Shown here: piece after piece, positions 52,301-63,685 of the stretch
How the letters are laid out: every line of letters starts with the position of its first letter
How positions within the stretch are numbered: the first letter of the stretch is position 1
Source: Diplocarpon mali
Lineage: Eukaryota; Ascomycota; Leotiomycetes; Helotiales; Drepanopezizaceae
NCBI GenBank assembly: GCA_024741835.1
Contig: JAENRP010000012.1
Coordinates: 1 to 64,000, forward strand
Reading direction: 5' to 3'
DNA length: 64,000 nt
Made by a program: the position numbers and the translations under genes
Notes under the pieces: model-generated
The model's input: the letters and a program-made list of their open reading frames with translations, nothing else
Databases searched by the model: none
What the model was told of the DNA's origin: nothing

Positions 52301-53522
52301 GGCCTATTAGGGCATAACTAGACTTGAAAAGGTCTTAGATTAATAATATCTAATATTTTTAATTATAAGCTATTAGCAATTTTTTTATTTATTTTTTATT
52401 TTACTATAAGATATATTCCTATACTTACTATTACTACCTTCTTTTTATCTTTTCTTACTTACCTGCGCGTACTTGCATTTTTTTTATTACTTAAGTAGTA
52501 TTAGAGAAGGAGATTATAGCAAAGCAGCGATTATTATATTATTAAAGATAACGATCTACTAACGATTCTACCCTTGATAAGTACCTATCTTAAGTACTAG
52601 GATTTCTAAGGCGTAGATCCTTAAACCCTTAAGGCTTAGAAGCCTTACTACCTGAAGTAGTAGCTAAGTTGGCCTACTCCTTTTAAACTCGCACTTAAGT
52701 AAAAGCGGCCGCGATCTCCTTTAGATTCGGCTTATCTAAATCACTAAGATCCAGATCCCTACCCTTTAAAGAGCCTTTAGAAGGCACTTATTTACCCTTG
52801 CCTTTTTAGCAGTAGATATTATTAAAGGGAGCCTAAGAGTGGCCTTTAGCTAAGCTGGAAAGCCCCTTTTTATACTAAAGGGAGCTGAGTACCTTAGCGC
52901 TTTAAGTTTTAAGACGCCTGAAGGCAGCATTACCGCCTTAGATAGTGCGCAATAGATCCTACGAATAGTTAATTATTAATATTAGATAGATTTAAGAGTA
53001 TATATAGCTTGCTAAGTGTTCGCAAGGTCGATACTATAGTAGAGAGCATAAGCTTCGTTTAGCTAAGCTAGCTAAAGGGCATTCTAAGTCTTTAAGACTA
53101 TAGAGATTTATATTTAAGTCTCTTTAGATAGGATTCGGGCCGCCTCTTAGATCGCTTTAATATTGCTGCTAACTTAAGCATCTTAAAGGATAATGTACTT
53201 ATCTTAAGCTTAGATAGGTATTTAGAATGGATATCTATTAGAGGTTATTAGAGCAAGAGGATATTAAAGGGCACTTACTAAGATATACTTAGCCTACTGC
53301 GCAATATAGTAATTATACTTTTTAAAAGTAAGAGTATTAAAGGCATATATATAGCTGGTATTGTTCTTATTAGCCTCCTTTCTTNNNNNNNNNNNNNATA
53401 TAGCATTCAAAAGGCCTTAGGCAGATCTTCTAGGTTGCATTTGAGCACTATCTAAGTTAGCAATATATATATTAAAGGGGGTCGGCCAACTATTAGAGCA
53501 CTTACTAATAATAATAATATTA
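52300..53522 (+). other. Extra copia sequence downstream of RNase H, left part
   Basis: About 1.2 kb of copia DNA lies between RNase H and the second nested element. One plus-strand frame from about 52556 onward is interrupted only by TAA/TAG, with no TGA that I could find, for example EALLPEVVAKLAYSF and AAAISFRFGLSKSLRSRSLP. A second plus frame is also fairly open from about 52950. I recognise no domain. A 13-base assembly gap lies inside. It could be a decayed extra ORF or a long 3' untranslated region. Confidence 0.45.
53385..53397. other. Assembly gap of 13 N
   Basis: Thirteen undetermined bases inside the copia 3' region. The true gap length is unknown, so reading frame cannot be followed across it. 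Confidence 0.99.
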
Positions 53523-53527
53523 GTAAT
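53523..53527. repeat. Target-site duplication GTAAT, left copy
   Basis: GTAAT precedes the left 294-bp LTR and is repeated at 61596-61600 just after the right LTR. Confidence 0.9.
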
Positions 53528-53821
53528 TGTGACAGCGGAAGCAAGGCACAAGTCGATAAAGTCATTGAGATCAAGGCTGCCAAATCGTATAGAATTCAAA
53601 GCTAAGGAGTATATATAAAGTAGGGAGCCTTCCTCCTAATATGCTCTCCTTAGCCTACAACTCCTAGAAGTCGATTTCTACTAATAAGTCATGTTCTATC
53701 TACTAAAGGAAAGGTATAGTAAAGGTGCGGCGTATCTATTGCATTAGTCTGTTTCGCCTCTATTTCTACTTAGATAGTTCTTATGCTTTTGTCGCGACTA
53801 TAGTACAACTGTGCTATGATA
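53528..53821 (-). repeat. 294-bp gypsy LTR, left copy (3' LTR in coding sense)
   Basis: On the plus strand this copy starts TGTGACAGCGGAAGC; the other copy has TATAATAGCAGAAGC at the same place. The differences I saw are transitions. Both copies end GTGATA or ATGATA on the plus strand. Confidence 0.92.
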
Positions 53822-55190
53822 TCACCCCCCTCCTCTTAAGAAGCGAGGTGCCTTCATCTCGACCTATTCTTAGATAAAGTCGTATATAATCCTATTTTTA
53901 GCCCTATTAACAAAGCCCTTTATCTTTTCGTTTATTAGATCACCTTTAATATAGATAGTCTTAATAGCGGTCTTGACTAGTTTGTTTAAGTTATTAAACG
54001 CGCTAATAAGCTTTCTATTGCATAGATCCTTAAGATCGTATTATTATTGTTAGTTTTCGTATATCTGTTTTAGCCAATCTATCTGGTTTGACTTCTATCA
54101 TTTAGTAAGGGTGCTAGCGGTAGTAGTAGGGGTAGCCTTCCTCTTCTATATAATAGTATAAGTGGCGACTTACTATTATAGCTTATCGTTCTTATCTTAC
54201 AATATCTTAAGCTTTAATGCGTCCTCTTCTGCTTTAGCTTATAGGGTTTTCAATTCGCGCAATTGTTTATTAAGGTCGTTATAGAGGCGATTGAACTCGA
54301 CTGCCTTAAATAGTATAATAAAGACTATATAGCTACCTTATATAAAAGTTCCTCCTTTAGCCTCGATCTTTGCGACTACTTTATTAATATTAGCAAGCAG
54401 GCGTTCCTCGCTTTATATAGCTTTTATAACTATCTTTTAGATACGCTATTTAAAGGCTTTGAATCTAGCAGGCCTTAGGTTGACCTACGTCTCGCCTTAG
54501 TCGGAGATGTTTTAGCGTAGCTATCTTTAAAGGTTATTCCTTAAGAGTCTTAACTTACTAGGTTATAACTCTTTAATTATCGCGCCATCTTTCCTCTTTA
54601 TTAGTATACTATCCCTCTTTATCTTAATAGGCGTAGGTCGGTCATCTTCATTATTCTTATTCTCTAACTCATCGCAGAGCCAGTCGAGAGGGACCTTCTT
54701 ACTAAGGGTAGCGCTATTTCTAAATAGGAAGGGGGTCGGGGTCGGCGTCGGCGAGGCAGCAGGTTCATTATCTTCGTTTGTAAATAGGAGGGGCGTCGGT
54801 GACGGCGAGGCCGCAAGTTCGTCGTCTTTATCGCTCTCGGATTTGCTATTTATATCACTTATAGCCGAGGGGAAAGAGGTATTTCTAGCTGGCTTAGTTA
54901 GCGTCGTAGGTTGGTCGTCTATCAGCTATTAGGCAAGGGCAGCCTGCATAGGGTCCTCTTCTATTAGGAAGGCTATAGTATTATTAATACCGATCATAGA
55001 ATCGTCTTATGCGTTAAGGGAGTCGGTAGGCGCGATAGTAAGTGTAATAGTCTCATCGTTAAAGGGAAGGGGGTTATTTATTAGTTCGCTTATAGTAATA
55101 GTTGGCTAAGTAGTTTAGTTTGATAACGTAATATATGGCAGTAGAGCAGTAGGTTAGAAGAGCGAGTTGATTAATTTATAAAAGTAAAGC
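53822..55190 (-). pseudogene. Extra ORF after pol in the minus-strand gypsy element
   Basis: A minus-strand frame runs from about 55190 to a TGA at 53824-53822 that overlaps the polypurine tract (last residues FLRGG). Its first third is acidic and Pro/Thr-rich with a short internal duplication (LAASPSPTPLLFTNEDNE then PAASPTPTPTPFLFRN), about 54880-54720. The middle is basic (PIKIKRDSILIKRKDGAIIK). Near 54300-54190 it has a heptad-like, coiled-coil-prone segment (RLYNDLNKQLREL and KAEEDALKLKIL). A modest number of TAG/TAA codons interrupt it. The start is not defined. It lies where some LTR elements carry an additional gene, but nothing identifies its function. Confidence 0.55.
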
Positions 55191-55379
55191 AAAGGTGGTA
55201 GGAAAGAGAAGTATTTATAAGGAAATAGATTTAAGTAGAAGTACTAGCGTAGAATTGAAAACAAAGGAATAGAATAGTAAAGAATAGCAAATAGTAAGGC
55301 GGTGAATCATAAGAATAGTTTAAAGGGAGGGTAGTCTTTATTATACATTCCAGATAGGTGCGTTAGCGTCCAGCGCTTT

Positions 55380-58300
55380 ATTCCTAGTCTCTATTAAGGT
55401 TGAATCGTTATAAGGGTATTTACTATTATTACTAGCGCGTTTGGTAATAACCTTCGTTCTTAAAGGCATTATCCAATAAGTGGTCTAAGTCGAGTTCGTC
55501 TTTAAAGGCGGCTTCTAACTAGGTCTGCAATCTCGCTAAGGGCCTAAGGGCGTTAGGATAATCGAAATAGAACTTCTTAAGTAGTATAGCCGCATTCTTA
55601 AAGTTGCTAGCAGAGTACTATTAATCGTTAGGATCCTATCCTACTTAGCTGACTTTATAATAGAGTTGCTTTTGCTATATATTAAACGCTAAGATTTAGT
55701 CGACTTCCTATTCTAAATAAGTATTAATAATAATAGGTTCCGCTAGCAGGTTGATCTACTTAGGTAAAGGGTTATTAGCGGCTTTCCTTAGTCTATTAGC
55801 ATAGAAGACGTTATATATTCAATAGGATAAGGGTAGGTCTACCTTATAGGAGTAGTAGACTAGACTGATAATTTTAAAGGGGCCTACGATAAGGAAGTCG
55901 AGCTTATCAAATGGTCGGTCTGTTTTCTAAGCTCTCTTTATAATATATACTAGGTCTCTTAAGCCGAAGTTAAGTTAGTATCGCTTTTTATTTACTTATT
56001 TGGATTATCTCTCTTAAGCTATTAGCATAGATTCTCAGGTAAACTGGACTGCTTTATCGATTCTTCTGGCCTATGCTTGCGCTTCTTCTTTATTTAGCTT
56101 CTCCTAAGGGTTCGAGTGCTTAGTAGTATAGGCGGTTTAATCAAAATCCAAGCGGGGTTTATAGCTATAATCGACTATAGAAGGAAAGAGGCCAGTTGAC
56201 TCGTTCGGGCAAGCGGTGCCGGTAGCATTTATAGTAGGGAGTAAGTCGGCCTAATCATCTTAAAAGTAGTTGATAAAAGGGCATAGTCGTATATCAATTA
56301 TCTAATTGATAATCTTAGTCTATCCATCTATCTAAGCGTATTCAAAGGTCGATAGCTAGAGCTTGACCTACGCTAGCGTCAATAGCTCGTTTATAAAGTT
56401 AGAGATGAACTAAGGTCCTTAGTTGCTAGTAATAATAAGAGGGCTCCCTTTAAACCTCTAGATGTATTGGTAAAATAGGAAGGCGGCGGTCTGCGCAATA
56501 GCCTTCTTTATTATTAATAGGCAGATATGCCGCTTAAAGAGTCGGTCAACTATAACGAATATAGTATTACAGCTATTGCTAATTGATCTAAGAGTATAGA
56601 AGTCTATAGATAGGTCATCCTACATATGCAAAGGGATAGGCAGTAGTTTAAGGAGTCCTAGCGTCTTATCTTAAGGTTTATATAAACGTCGGCAGTTATA
56701 ATAGTTAATAATGTACCTCTTTATATTACAGCAGTACGTAGGCCACTAGTAGTAGTATTAAAGGAACTATATGGTCTTGGTTCTACTAGGGTAAGCTATC
56801 GATATACTATTATAGATTTGGCAGAATAGGTAGGTGCGGAGATTATCCGGTTCTTTAAGAACTACTAGCCTTCTATCGTATAAGAGTAGTCCGTCCTCTA
56901 ATAGGGTCTAAGGAGTCTCTTTTCTAGTAGCTTTCTCTTACTTTAGTTGTAGCAACTTATAGGTTCGGTTAGCGTTAAGGACTTCTTCTATTATTCGGAA
57001 ATTATTAATAGAAGAGCGTTCCTTAAGTATCATAGGGTCGACTAGAGCTATTATAAGACGATCCTAAATAATATAGGCTAAGTTAAGAAGCTAATAGGTT
57101 CTCTTAGCTTCTTTTATAGCTTTTTAAGTAGGTATGAGTTTATCTTTCTATAATAGTATATTAGCTATTATATTCTCTTTTCTAAGGCGGTAAGTGATTT
57201 AGTAATTGTATCTTAAGAGTACGTTTATCTATTGGATTTATCGTTTATTAAGGAGTTTTTTAGTTCTAAAGTACTCTAGAGCCTTATAATTGGTAATCAC
57301 TAAGAAGCTTAATATACTTCGCAACTCTACGTCCTATTCTTTTAAAGCTAGTATAACTGCTAGTATCTCTTTATTATAGATTTTATAGTATAATTCCGCA
57401 TTCTATAATCCTTTAAAAAAGAAGGCGATAGGGTGCTATTATTCATTATCCTTGTCTTTTTAGCTAAGTACTTTAGCTGCCGCTAGGTCTAAGCAGTTGG
57501 TCTCGATCCTTATTAATTAGTAGTTTTTAAAGTATAGTAAAGTAGGCGCGTTTAGCAGCCGCTTCTTTAATTGTTCGAATGCGTCTTATTGTTCCTTAGT
57601 TAGGACGAACGTTAGGCTAGTCTCCTTTATTATTAGCTAATTAAAGGGGCGTGCGATTCGACTATAGGCTTCGATGAATCTCTAGTAGAAGTTGCAGAAT
57701 CCTAAGAATAACTGCACTTATTTCTTTATTAATAGGAGAGTCTATTCTTTAATGACCTTAACCTTAGTAGGGTCGACCTATACTCCTTAGTTAGTGATAA
57801 TAAACCTTAGGAATCTGGTGCTAGTGACTTCGAATTCGCACTTCTTAATATCGACCTATAGGCCAGCCTTGTATAGTCTTTCTAAGACCTATCTAATATA
57901 TTGTTAGTGCTCTTCCTTAGTTTTTAAGAAGATTAAGATATTATCGATATATATAAAGTAGAAGTTGTTTAAGTATTCTATTAAAATAGTATTAATATAC
58001 CGCTGAAAGGTAGCTAGGCTATTGCATAGTCTAAAGGGGAGTACTACTAGTTCGAAAGAGCCGTACCTCGTCCTAAAGGCTGCCTATATTATAGAGTCAA
58101 GGTCTATTAGGATGCGATAGAACGCGTAGCAGATATTAAGCTTTATAAAAAGCACCATATTCCCAAGTCGGTCGAGGGTTTCTATAATTAAAGGGAGGAG
58201 GTACCGGTCTTTTTTAATAAGTCTATTTAACTCTTAGTAGTTAATATAAAACCGTAGGCCGCCTTTAGGTTTCTTTATAAATAGAATAGGCGATAAGAAG

Positions 58301-58900
58301 GCAGTATTAAACAGTTATATAAATCCCTTCTTTAGATTGTTTATAAGGTATTCCCTTATCTTCTTAAGTTTAAGCTTACTCATTTTATATAAGTAGGCGG
58401 TTTTCATTATTAATAGTAGTCCTTTGAATTCGATCTTATAATTAATTGGCCGCAATAGAGGTAGCGTGTTCGCGGCACTTTTAAAAAAGCATATGGCTAG
58501 GTTATAGAGGAAGGGTGGTAACTTGGCGCGTAACTCGTAGGCCTTTTAAGGTCCTAGAGCATTATACTTACTAAGCGCGTCGGGTTCTTCCTCTTCTATT
58601 ATATAAATCAGGGTCTAGTCTATTCCTAAGTCTAATAGGCGAACGATAGCTTTGCGTCGAGTTTGGATATAAAGGGTTCTCCTATCTCTTTTTTTAAAGA
58701 AGTGATCTAGTTCTATAAGCGTAACCGACCTGATCTCGGTATTAGTCTAATAGAGGCTAACTCTAAAGGCTGGTCCTAAGATTATCGATATATTTATACT
58801 TATTAATTAGAGGGTATTAATATTAAGTTCCTCTCTTTATCGTTTATAATTAGCTAGGCGGGTATCGAAGTCCTATATTAGCATATCCTTAGACTTAGTC
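55380..58900 (-). pseudogene. gypsy pol remnant (second nested element)
   Basis: Minus-strand translation gives reverse transcriptase with the mutated active-site motif FIYIDNILIF near 57940 (normally DD), RNase H about 57500-57000, and integrase about 56700-55900 with FVIVDRLFK near 56550, GPQFISNFINELL near 56400 and DGQTKIINQII near 56310. A chromodomain or C-terminal region follows to about 55400. Frames are broken by TAG/TAA. Confidence 0.82.
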
Positions 58901-59539
58901 AAGGGGTCTTTAAAAGCTTTCGGCGGTCTGAGAATGCTAGTCTTATTAAGCTATCACTAGTCTTTCCGGTTGGCGTCCTATTAATCTAATTGATAAACGT
59001 CAGGCTAATATAGCTTCTTCCTTTTGCAATCGACGATTACGTCTTATTCGGCTAGCTACTTATAACCTAAGATTATATTATATAAGCCTAAGTCGGCAGC
59101 TAAGAAGAACTATCCTTTAAAGTCGTATTTATCAATTGTAATATCTATTTGTATAACCTATTAAATAGCCTCGCTAGGTTGTCTATCAAATCCTTATAAA
59201 GGGATCGGTCTCTTAAGGTAATAAGTCGATAGCTTTAGCTATATAGTTAAGGAAGGGAGTATCTTGCGATTAATAATTCCTAAGGCATTAGCCTCATAGT
59301 CTATTAAGGCTATTAGGTCAGTATGGCGCCCTTTCTAATAGAGTCGGCACTAGGTTATGAATTGCTAGCCTTTAATTAGCCTAGATAGGTCGACCGATTC
59401 CTAGTATCAGTTGCGCTTTAAGAGTAATACCTGAAATCCTAAAGCGATTCGTTTCCCGATTCCTTTATATTATCTATTATCTTAGCGTTATTCTCTAGTT
59501 CGTTATAGCCTTTTTCTACTAGTATAATCTTATATTATT

Positions 59540-61000
59540 TAGGGTAGTCTTAGCTATAGTGCCCTTTTTATCTATACTTATAGCAAGTGTCGTCGGTCTT
59601 CGGGGTTTGGTCGTAAGGGGCGCGTTTATCATCTCTAAGTCCTAAAGGTCTAAGGGTAGTGTTTAATTCCTTTTAAGGATAGCTTAGGGCTTGTTTGTAG
59701 CGTATAGGTCCTATTTGTTAAAAGGTAGAAGAGGGCTAATTGGAAGTTTTAGCCTAATACTTATTTTAGTTAGAGCGTTATAGTGAGAGGCGGAGTTATT
59801 AGTTCTCCTTATTTATAAACCATTTGGCTAAGTCTTTAGGGTAGTCGAACTTCTGGTCGGAGAGTTGCTTTAGCAAAGACACTTTTACCTTATCCTAAAG
59901 CGCCTTATATTAATCGTTAGTCGACTTCCCTAGTTTAAAAGCTAGTCTGCAAAAGTCGGCCTAAAAGGCTATAAAGGGGGTATTTCCCTATTTAAGCTTT
60001 ATCTAATCGTCTTTAGCTATCTATCGCTCGGTTTCTTTATTAACTCTATAGGCCCTTTATAAGATTCGGAATAGCTACGCAGCTGTCTCAATTTATTTAA
60101 TAGATCCTTTTATAAGCTGATCTTAAATTAAGCTTTAAGCGTCTTCTATTATTAAACTAGCGGCATATGCTAAGGCAACCAATTTATTAAGGAACTCTAT
60201 ATAATTAACCTTTATCTTCTGCTATATATTGAAGATCCAGTCCTTAACCTTTATATCCCCTTTGCTTAAGAAGGGGTTTAGATCCTTAATCTTTACTAAG
60301 CGGACCCGGCGATTAGATTCAAGGGTTCGACTCTGTCCTCTAAAGTCAAGGGTATTAGAATAGGGTTCCCTTTCGATAGGCTATCTAGGCTAAGTAGTAG
60401 GAGGATCTCTATAGGGATTTTCAAAGAGAGGTCGGCTTTATAAAGTAAAGGTAGCTGGCTGGCTGACTGAGTTTGTATATTATTACTCTTCTGCTAAGTT
60501 CTTTTAATACGCGCTAGTCTCCTAAATCGTTCTAAGCTCTTCTCGCAGCTGCGCAGTTATAGGTATAGTCGCTTCCTTTATCTTTTAAATATAATTATAA
60601 AAACTCTAAACTACTAAATCTTATTATTTAATATATTAGTAGTAGTATTCTATTAGGCGTTCCTCTACTACTAGTCGATCCTTATATATGGCAGATCTTT
60701 TACCTACCTTAGTTCAGAACCTTAGTAATATAAAGAAGTCGTCTCTCTTAGCCTCTATATTAGCACAAGAGATAGGTCGGATTAAGGCTTCTTATTTAAA
60801 GGAGGTTGATATATCTTCTATATTATATAAGGTTCGTTTTAGAAAGGGGGCTAGTCGAGGCTTGCTAGTAGAGTCGGCTGGTATAAGGGATTTGTCTTCC
60901 GCAGGGTTTTGAGGGGTATCCTCTTTAATTAAGAGGTTGCTCAACTCGGGAGGTGCTGGCGTTATTATCTTAGGGTTGATTCTCCTAAAGTAAAAGGTCC
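59540..61000 (-). pseudogene. gypsy gag remnant (second nested element)
   Basis: Minus-strand translation contains a capsid-like region (LNKLVALAYAASLIIEDA, and AKWFINKEN near 59820) and a CCHC knuckle remnant CYKYR-x-KGHYS near 59590-59560, where the second Cys has become Tyr. A plus-strand frame at 60688-60912 lies antisense within this gag and is treated as a shadow. Confidence 0.72.
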
Positions 61001-61301
61001 TTATATAACGTTTTCATCCTACTAAGGGCTATAATTGGGAAATGCCTTAACTTACAGATTTTACAATTTCTTTTAAAGTTAGCCGAGAGCTACTAACTGT
61101 TGATAGTTGTTCTAATTAAGTCTACTAGCTCTTCTTTCGATTCTTAAGTTCAGAAAGGGACCGAACGTTAAGGCCGTTCTTTAGATTGCTTCTACGTATC
61201 ATAGGAGTCGGTTGGAAGAAGGGTCTCCGAGGGGGTATTAGTCCTTTGCTAGGTATATTATATCGCCTTATAAGGCCGGAGGGGGTATGAGCTTTAAATT
61301 A

Positions 61302-61595
61302 TATAATAGCAGAAGCAAGGTATAAGTCGATAAAGTCACTAAGATCAAAGCTGCTAAATCGTATAGAATTTAAAGCTAAAGAGTATATATAAAGTAAGGA
61401 GCCTTCTTCTTAATATACTCTCCTTAGCCTATGACTCTTAGAAGTCGATTTCTATTAATAAATTATATTCTATCTACTAAAGGAAAGGTATAGTAAAGGT
61501 GCGGCGTATCTATTGCATTAGTCTGTTTCGCCTCTGTTTCTGCTCGGACAGTTCTCGTGCTTTTGTCGCGACCATAGTACAACCGTGCCGTGATA
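61302..61595 (-). repeat. 294-bp gypsy LTR, right copy (5' LTR in coding sense)
   Basis: Direct repeat of 53528-53821. The next bases, GTAAT (61596-61600), repeat 53523-53527, after which copia sequence resumes. Confidence 0.92.
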
Positions 61596-61600
61596 GTAAT

Positions 61601-62150
61601 AAGATGATATAGGATAAGATCTATTAAAGGGTTAATTAATTTAAAAGTAAAAAGGGGAATCAACCTACTTATAAGAAGTGGGAGTTGGAGTTAAGAGATT
61701 AAGGGAAGAGGGAAGCTTAATATATATGCCTTCTTAAAGGCCCCTCTTTTCCCTTTTATAGATTATTATGATTTATAGCTATAGTAGATTACAACTTTAG
61801 ATAACTCTTTAATAAAGAGTCTTAAACCTATTAGAACGCAACCGGACTATAATCGTACTACTATAAGGCTTAAATAAAGACCTTAGATTACTTCTATCAC
61901 TTAGACACCTTTCCTTTCCCTCTTTACTATTTTATCTTTACTATTTGCCTTTATCTTTACTATTCTACTTTATATATATACTATCTTTATCACTTATTAT
62001 ATCTGCCTTTGCTATTAAGCTATTTATCTTTACTATTCTATTCTTTATTGCCATTTGATTATTTGCTACCGATCTGCCTTCTTTATATACCTATTCTACG
62101 TACTTCCTTATGCGAGTTGAAAAGGTCTTTTTAAAAGAAAGTACTACCGG
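61601..62150 (+). other. Extra copia sequence downstream of RNase H, right part
   Basis: 550 bp between the second nested element and the copia 3' LTR. A plus frame from 61601 to about 61760 reads KGNQPTYKKWELELRD and is broken only by TAA/TAG. With the nested element ignored it continues, in phase, a frame on the other side (GGRPTIRALTNNNNISN, about 53475-53527). The remainder is AT-rich, C/T-rich DNA with no recognisable motif. Confidence 0.5.
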
Positions 62151-62449
62151 TATTAGTACGCAGATTCCTATGCAAGAGGCAAGCTATCCTTATTCTTAGG
62201 GTCATCCTATATAGCTATATTATATGCGATATAAGGGGTTTCGTATATATTTCGGACGGCTGTTCAGCTAGAGGACCTTAGAAGGATATCTATATACAGC
62301 TAGGAGGGAATATAGGAGAGAGGATATTTAAAGGTATAAAGGTACTATCTTGGTTATATAGAGATAGACAGATATTACAATAGATTCTTTTTAACAATAA
62401 GTACTCAACTATATTTACGTGAATATCGATTACCGGTATAGAACCTACA
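62151..62449 (+). repeat. 299-bp copia LTR, 3' copy
   Basis: Direct repeat of 39260-39558, ending in the canonical CA at 62448-62449 and followed directly by the duplicated GTTGA (62450-62454) and then by normal-composition DNA. Confidence 0.92.
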
Positions 62450-62547
62450 GTTGATCATATGGAAGGGTGCGGCTTACTACTGTCCCTGTGTCAGCAGGGA
62501 CAGAAGAAATGGTCGAATGACTGACAGTCGCCTGTGTCACGGACGGC

Positions 62548-63685
62548 ATGAAGACTGCCCACTGTTCGACCGGCTTTAGCCCAAGAGACCACGGAGCTCT
62601 GGATGGTAATCCAGAATTCATTTCATCAAGCTGGAAGGGTAGGTATCCGGGTAAATCGCCCGAATCTCGTGGTACCAAGCTAGCATTTGCCGTCTCCATG
62701 TACGTCCCTCCACACCTTCTGCAGGAATGGAATAGCGCTAGGACTCATCTAAACAACATGGTAGTCCAGGTATGTCCAGGTGATACGGAGAATCCCAAGG
62801 CAATATCTCTCAAGCGGGATTCCAGGCCTCTCGTTATGCTCGTAGTTTGTCTCCCGTATTCATTCGAAGAAAAGTTCACCTCAGTTCTAGACAGAGTCAT
62901 GTTGACAAATCTGGAAGTCAGGCGGCCCCATGAATATCTAGAATGGTAAGAACTCGAGCTTTAGCGATTGGGGCCTGTAAAATGATATTGGCACTCAGTG
63001 GATAGCATTCGTGGAGATTTGTCACGTATCATCCGGTTCAGTGACCAAAATCTCCAGAACCAAGCTAGTCTACGACCTTATTGTAACGAAGAGAATAGGT
63101 AAAGCGAACGGAGATAGCTTGAATTCTGATCCAGTGATATTCCCAATCCATACAGGGCTGAGATATGCTGCAAGAGCCGGCGTCAACACTTCAGCATTAT
63201 ATCGTGGCAGAGAGATAGCTAACGATACATGTTCTAAGAGGAACGCCAGAGAATTGTTATCAGTATGCATACCCGCACACGAATAAGAAGGTACAGAACA
63301 AATGCCGTTCATCTTACCAGGACACGATACGGTAATGCACACGTTCTTCAGATTCCTCAGCCTTGAGATCCAAATTTGCCCGATTCTCGACCAGATCGAC
63401 TTGGGAAGCATGCTCTTGAGCCCGTACAATGGCTATGGCTATGAGGAGGATTCCTTGTTGAAGGTGGCGGGTACAATCCTGTCGTTGATGGGATGGTTCT
63501 ATTTGCTTGAGGAATCTCGAAGAACTTGCACACCATTTAAGATCGTCAGCATAGCTGACGACAGTGGAAAGATGGGACCGGAGGCCTCACCTGGTCAACC
63601 ACCATTCATAAGATACTCTTGGGCCATTTTAGTTTTGTTGGAAGTCACGTATATGCCTGAGCTTGGTGGAGAGGAAAGCAGCTAG
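62548..63685 (+). CDS. Possible multi-exon locus, unrecognised
   Basis: Three consecutive plus-strand stretches look coding: about 62548-62949 (containing TKLAFAVSMYVPPHLLQEWN), about 62999-63286 (GLRYAARAGVNTSALYRG) and about 63340-63685 (LLSPYNGYGYEEDSLLKVAG, ending ELGGEESS then TAG). Candidate splice signals lie between them (a GTAAGA donor at 62945, an ACTCAG acceptor before 62999, a GTATGC donor near 63261), but no combination that I tried keeps one frame throughout. The exon set is therefore uncertain, or the locus is a pseudogene. I recognise no family. Composition is normal, unlike the adjacent retrotransposons. Confidence 0.35.

Larger units (their letters stand above)
53528..61595 (-). 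mobile_element. Second nested Ty3/gypsy element, minus strand, with an extra ORF
   Basis: 8,068 bp, with 294-bp LTRs (53528-53821, 61302-61595) and TSD GTAAT. Coding sense is minus: gag with zinc knuckle near 59570, protease, reverse transcriptase near 58400-57750, RNase H, integrase near 56650-55900, then an additional frame to the left LTR. The polypurine tract (minus-strand AAGAGGAGGGGGG, about 53825-53837) abuts the left LTR, confirming orientation. It is inserted in the copia element downstream of RNase H. It is RIP-mutated but, near the left LTR, less heavily than its neighbours. Confidence 0.93.
39260..62449 (+). mobile_element. Ty1/copia retrotransposon, host of two nested gypsy elements
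   Basis: Two 299-bp LTRs of equal length (39260-39558, 62151-62449) and the flanking duplication GTTGA delimit a 23,190-bp unit. After removing the two nested elements with one TSD copy each, about 8.0 kb remains. Domain order on the plus strand is gag with knuckle remnant, protease region, GAG-pre-integrase, integrase, reverse transcriptase, RNase H, which is the Ty1/copia order (integrase before reverse transcriptase). Motifs resemble a copia group common in fungal genomes. All domains are interrupted by TAG/TAA, so the copy is dead. It must have inserted first, since both gypsy elements lie inside it. Confidence 0.93.

Noticed and set aside
60688..60912. 74-codon plus-strand frame inside the second gypsy element
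   Set aside because: Antisense to the gag region of a minus-strand element; treated as a shadow.
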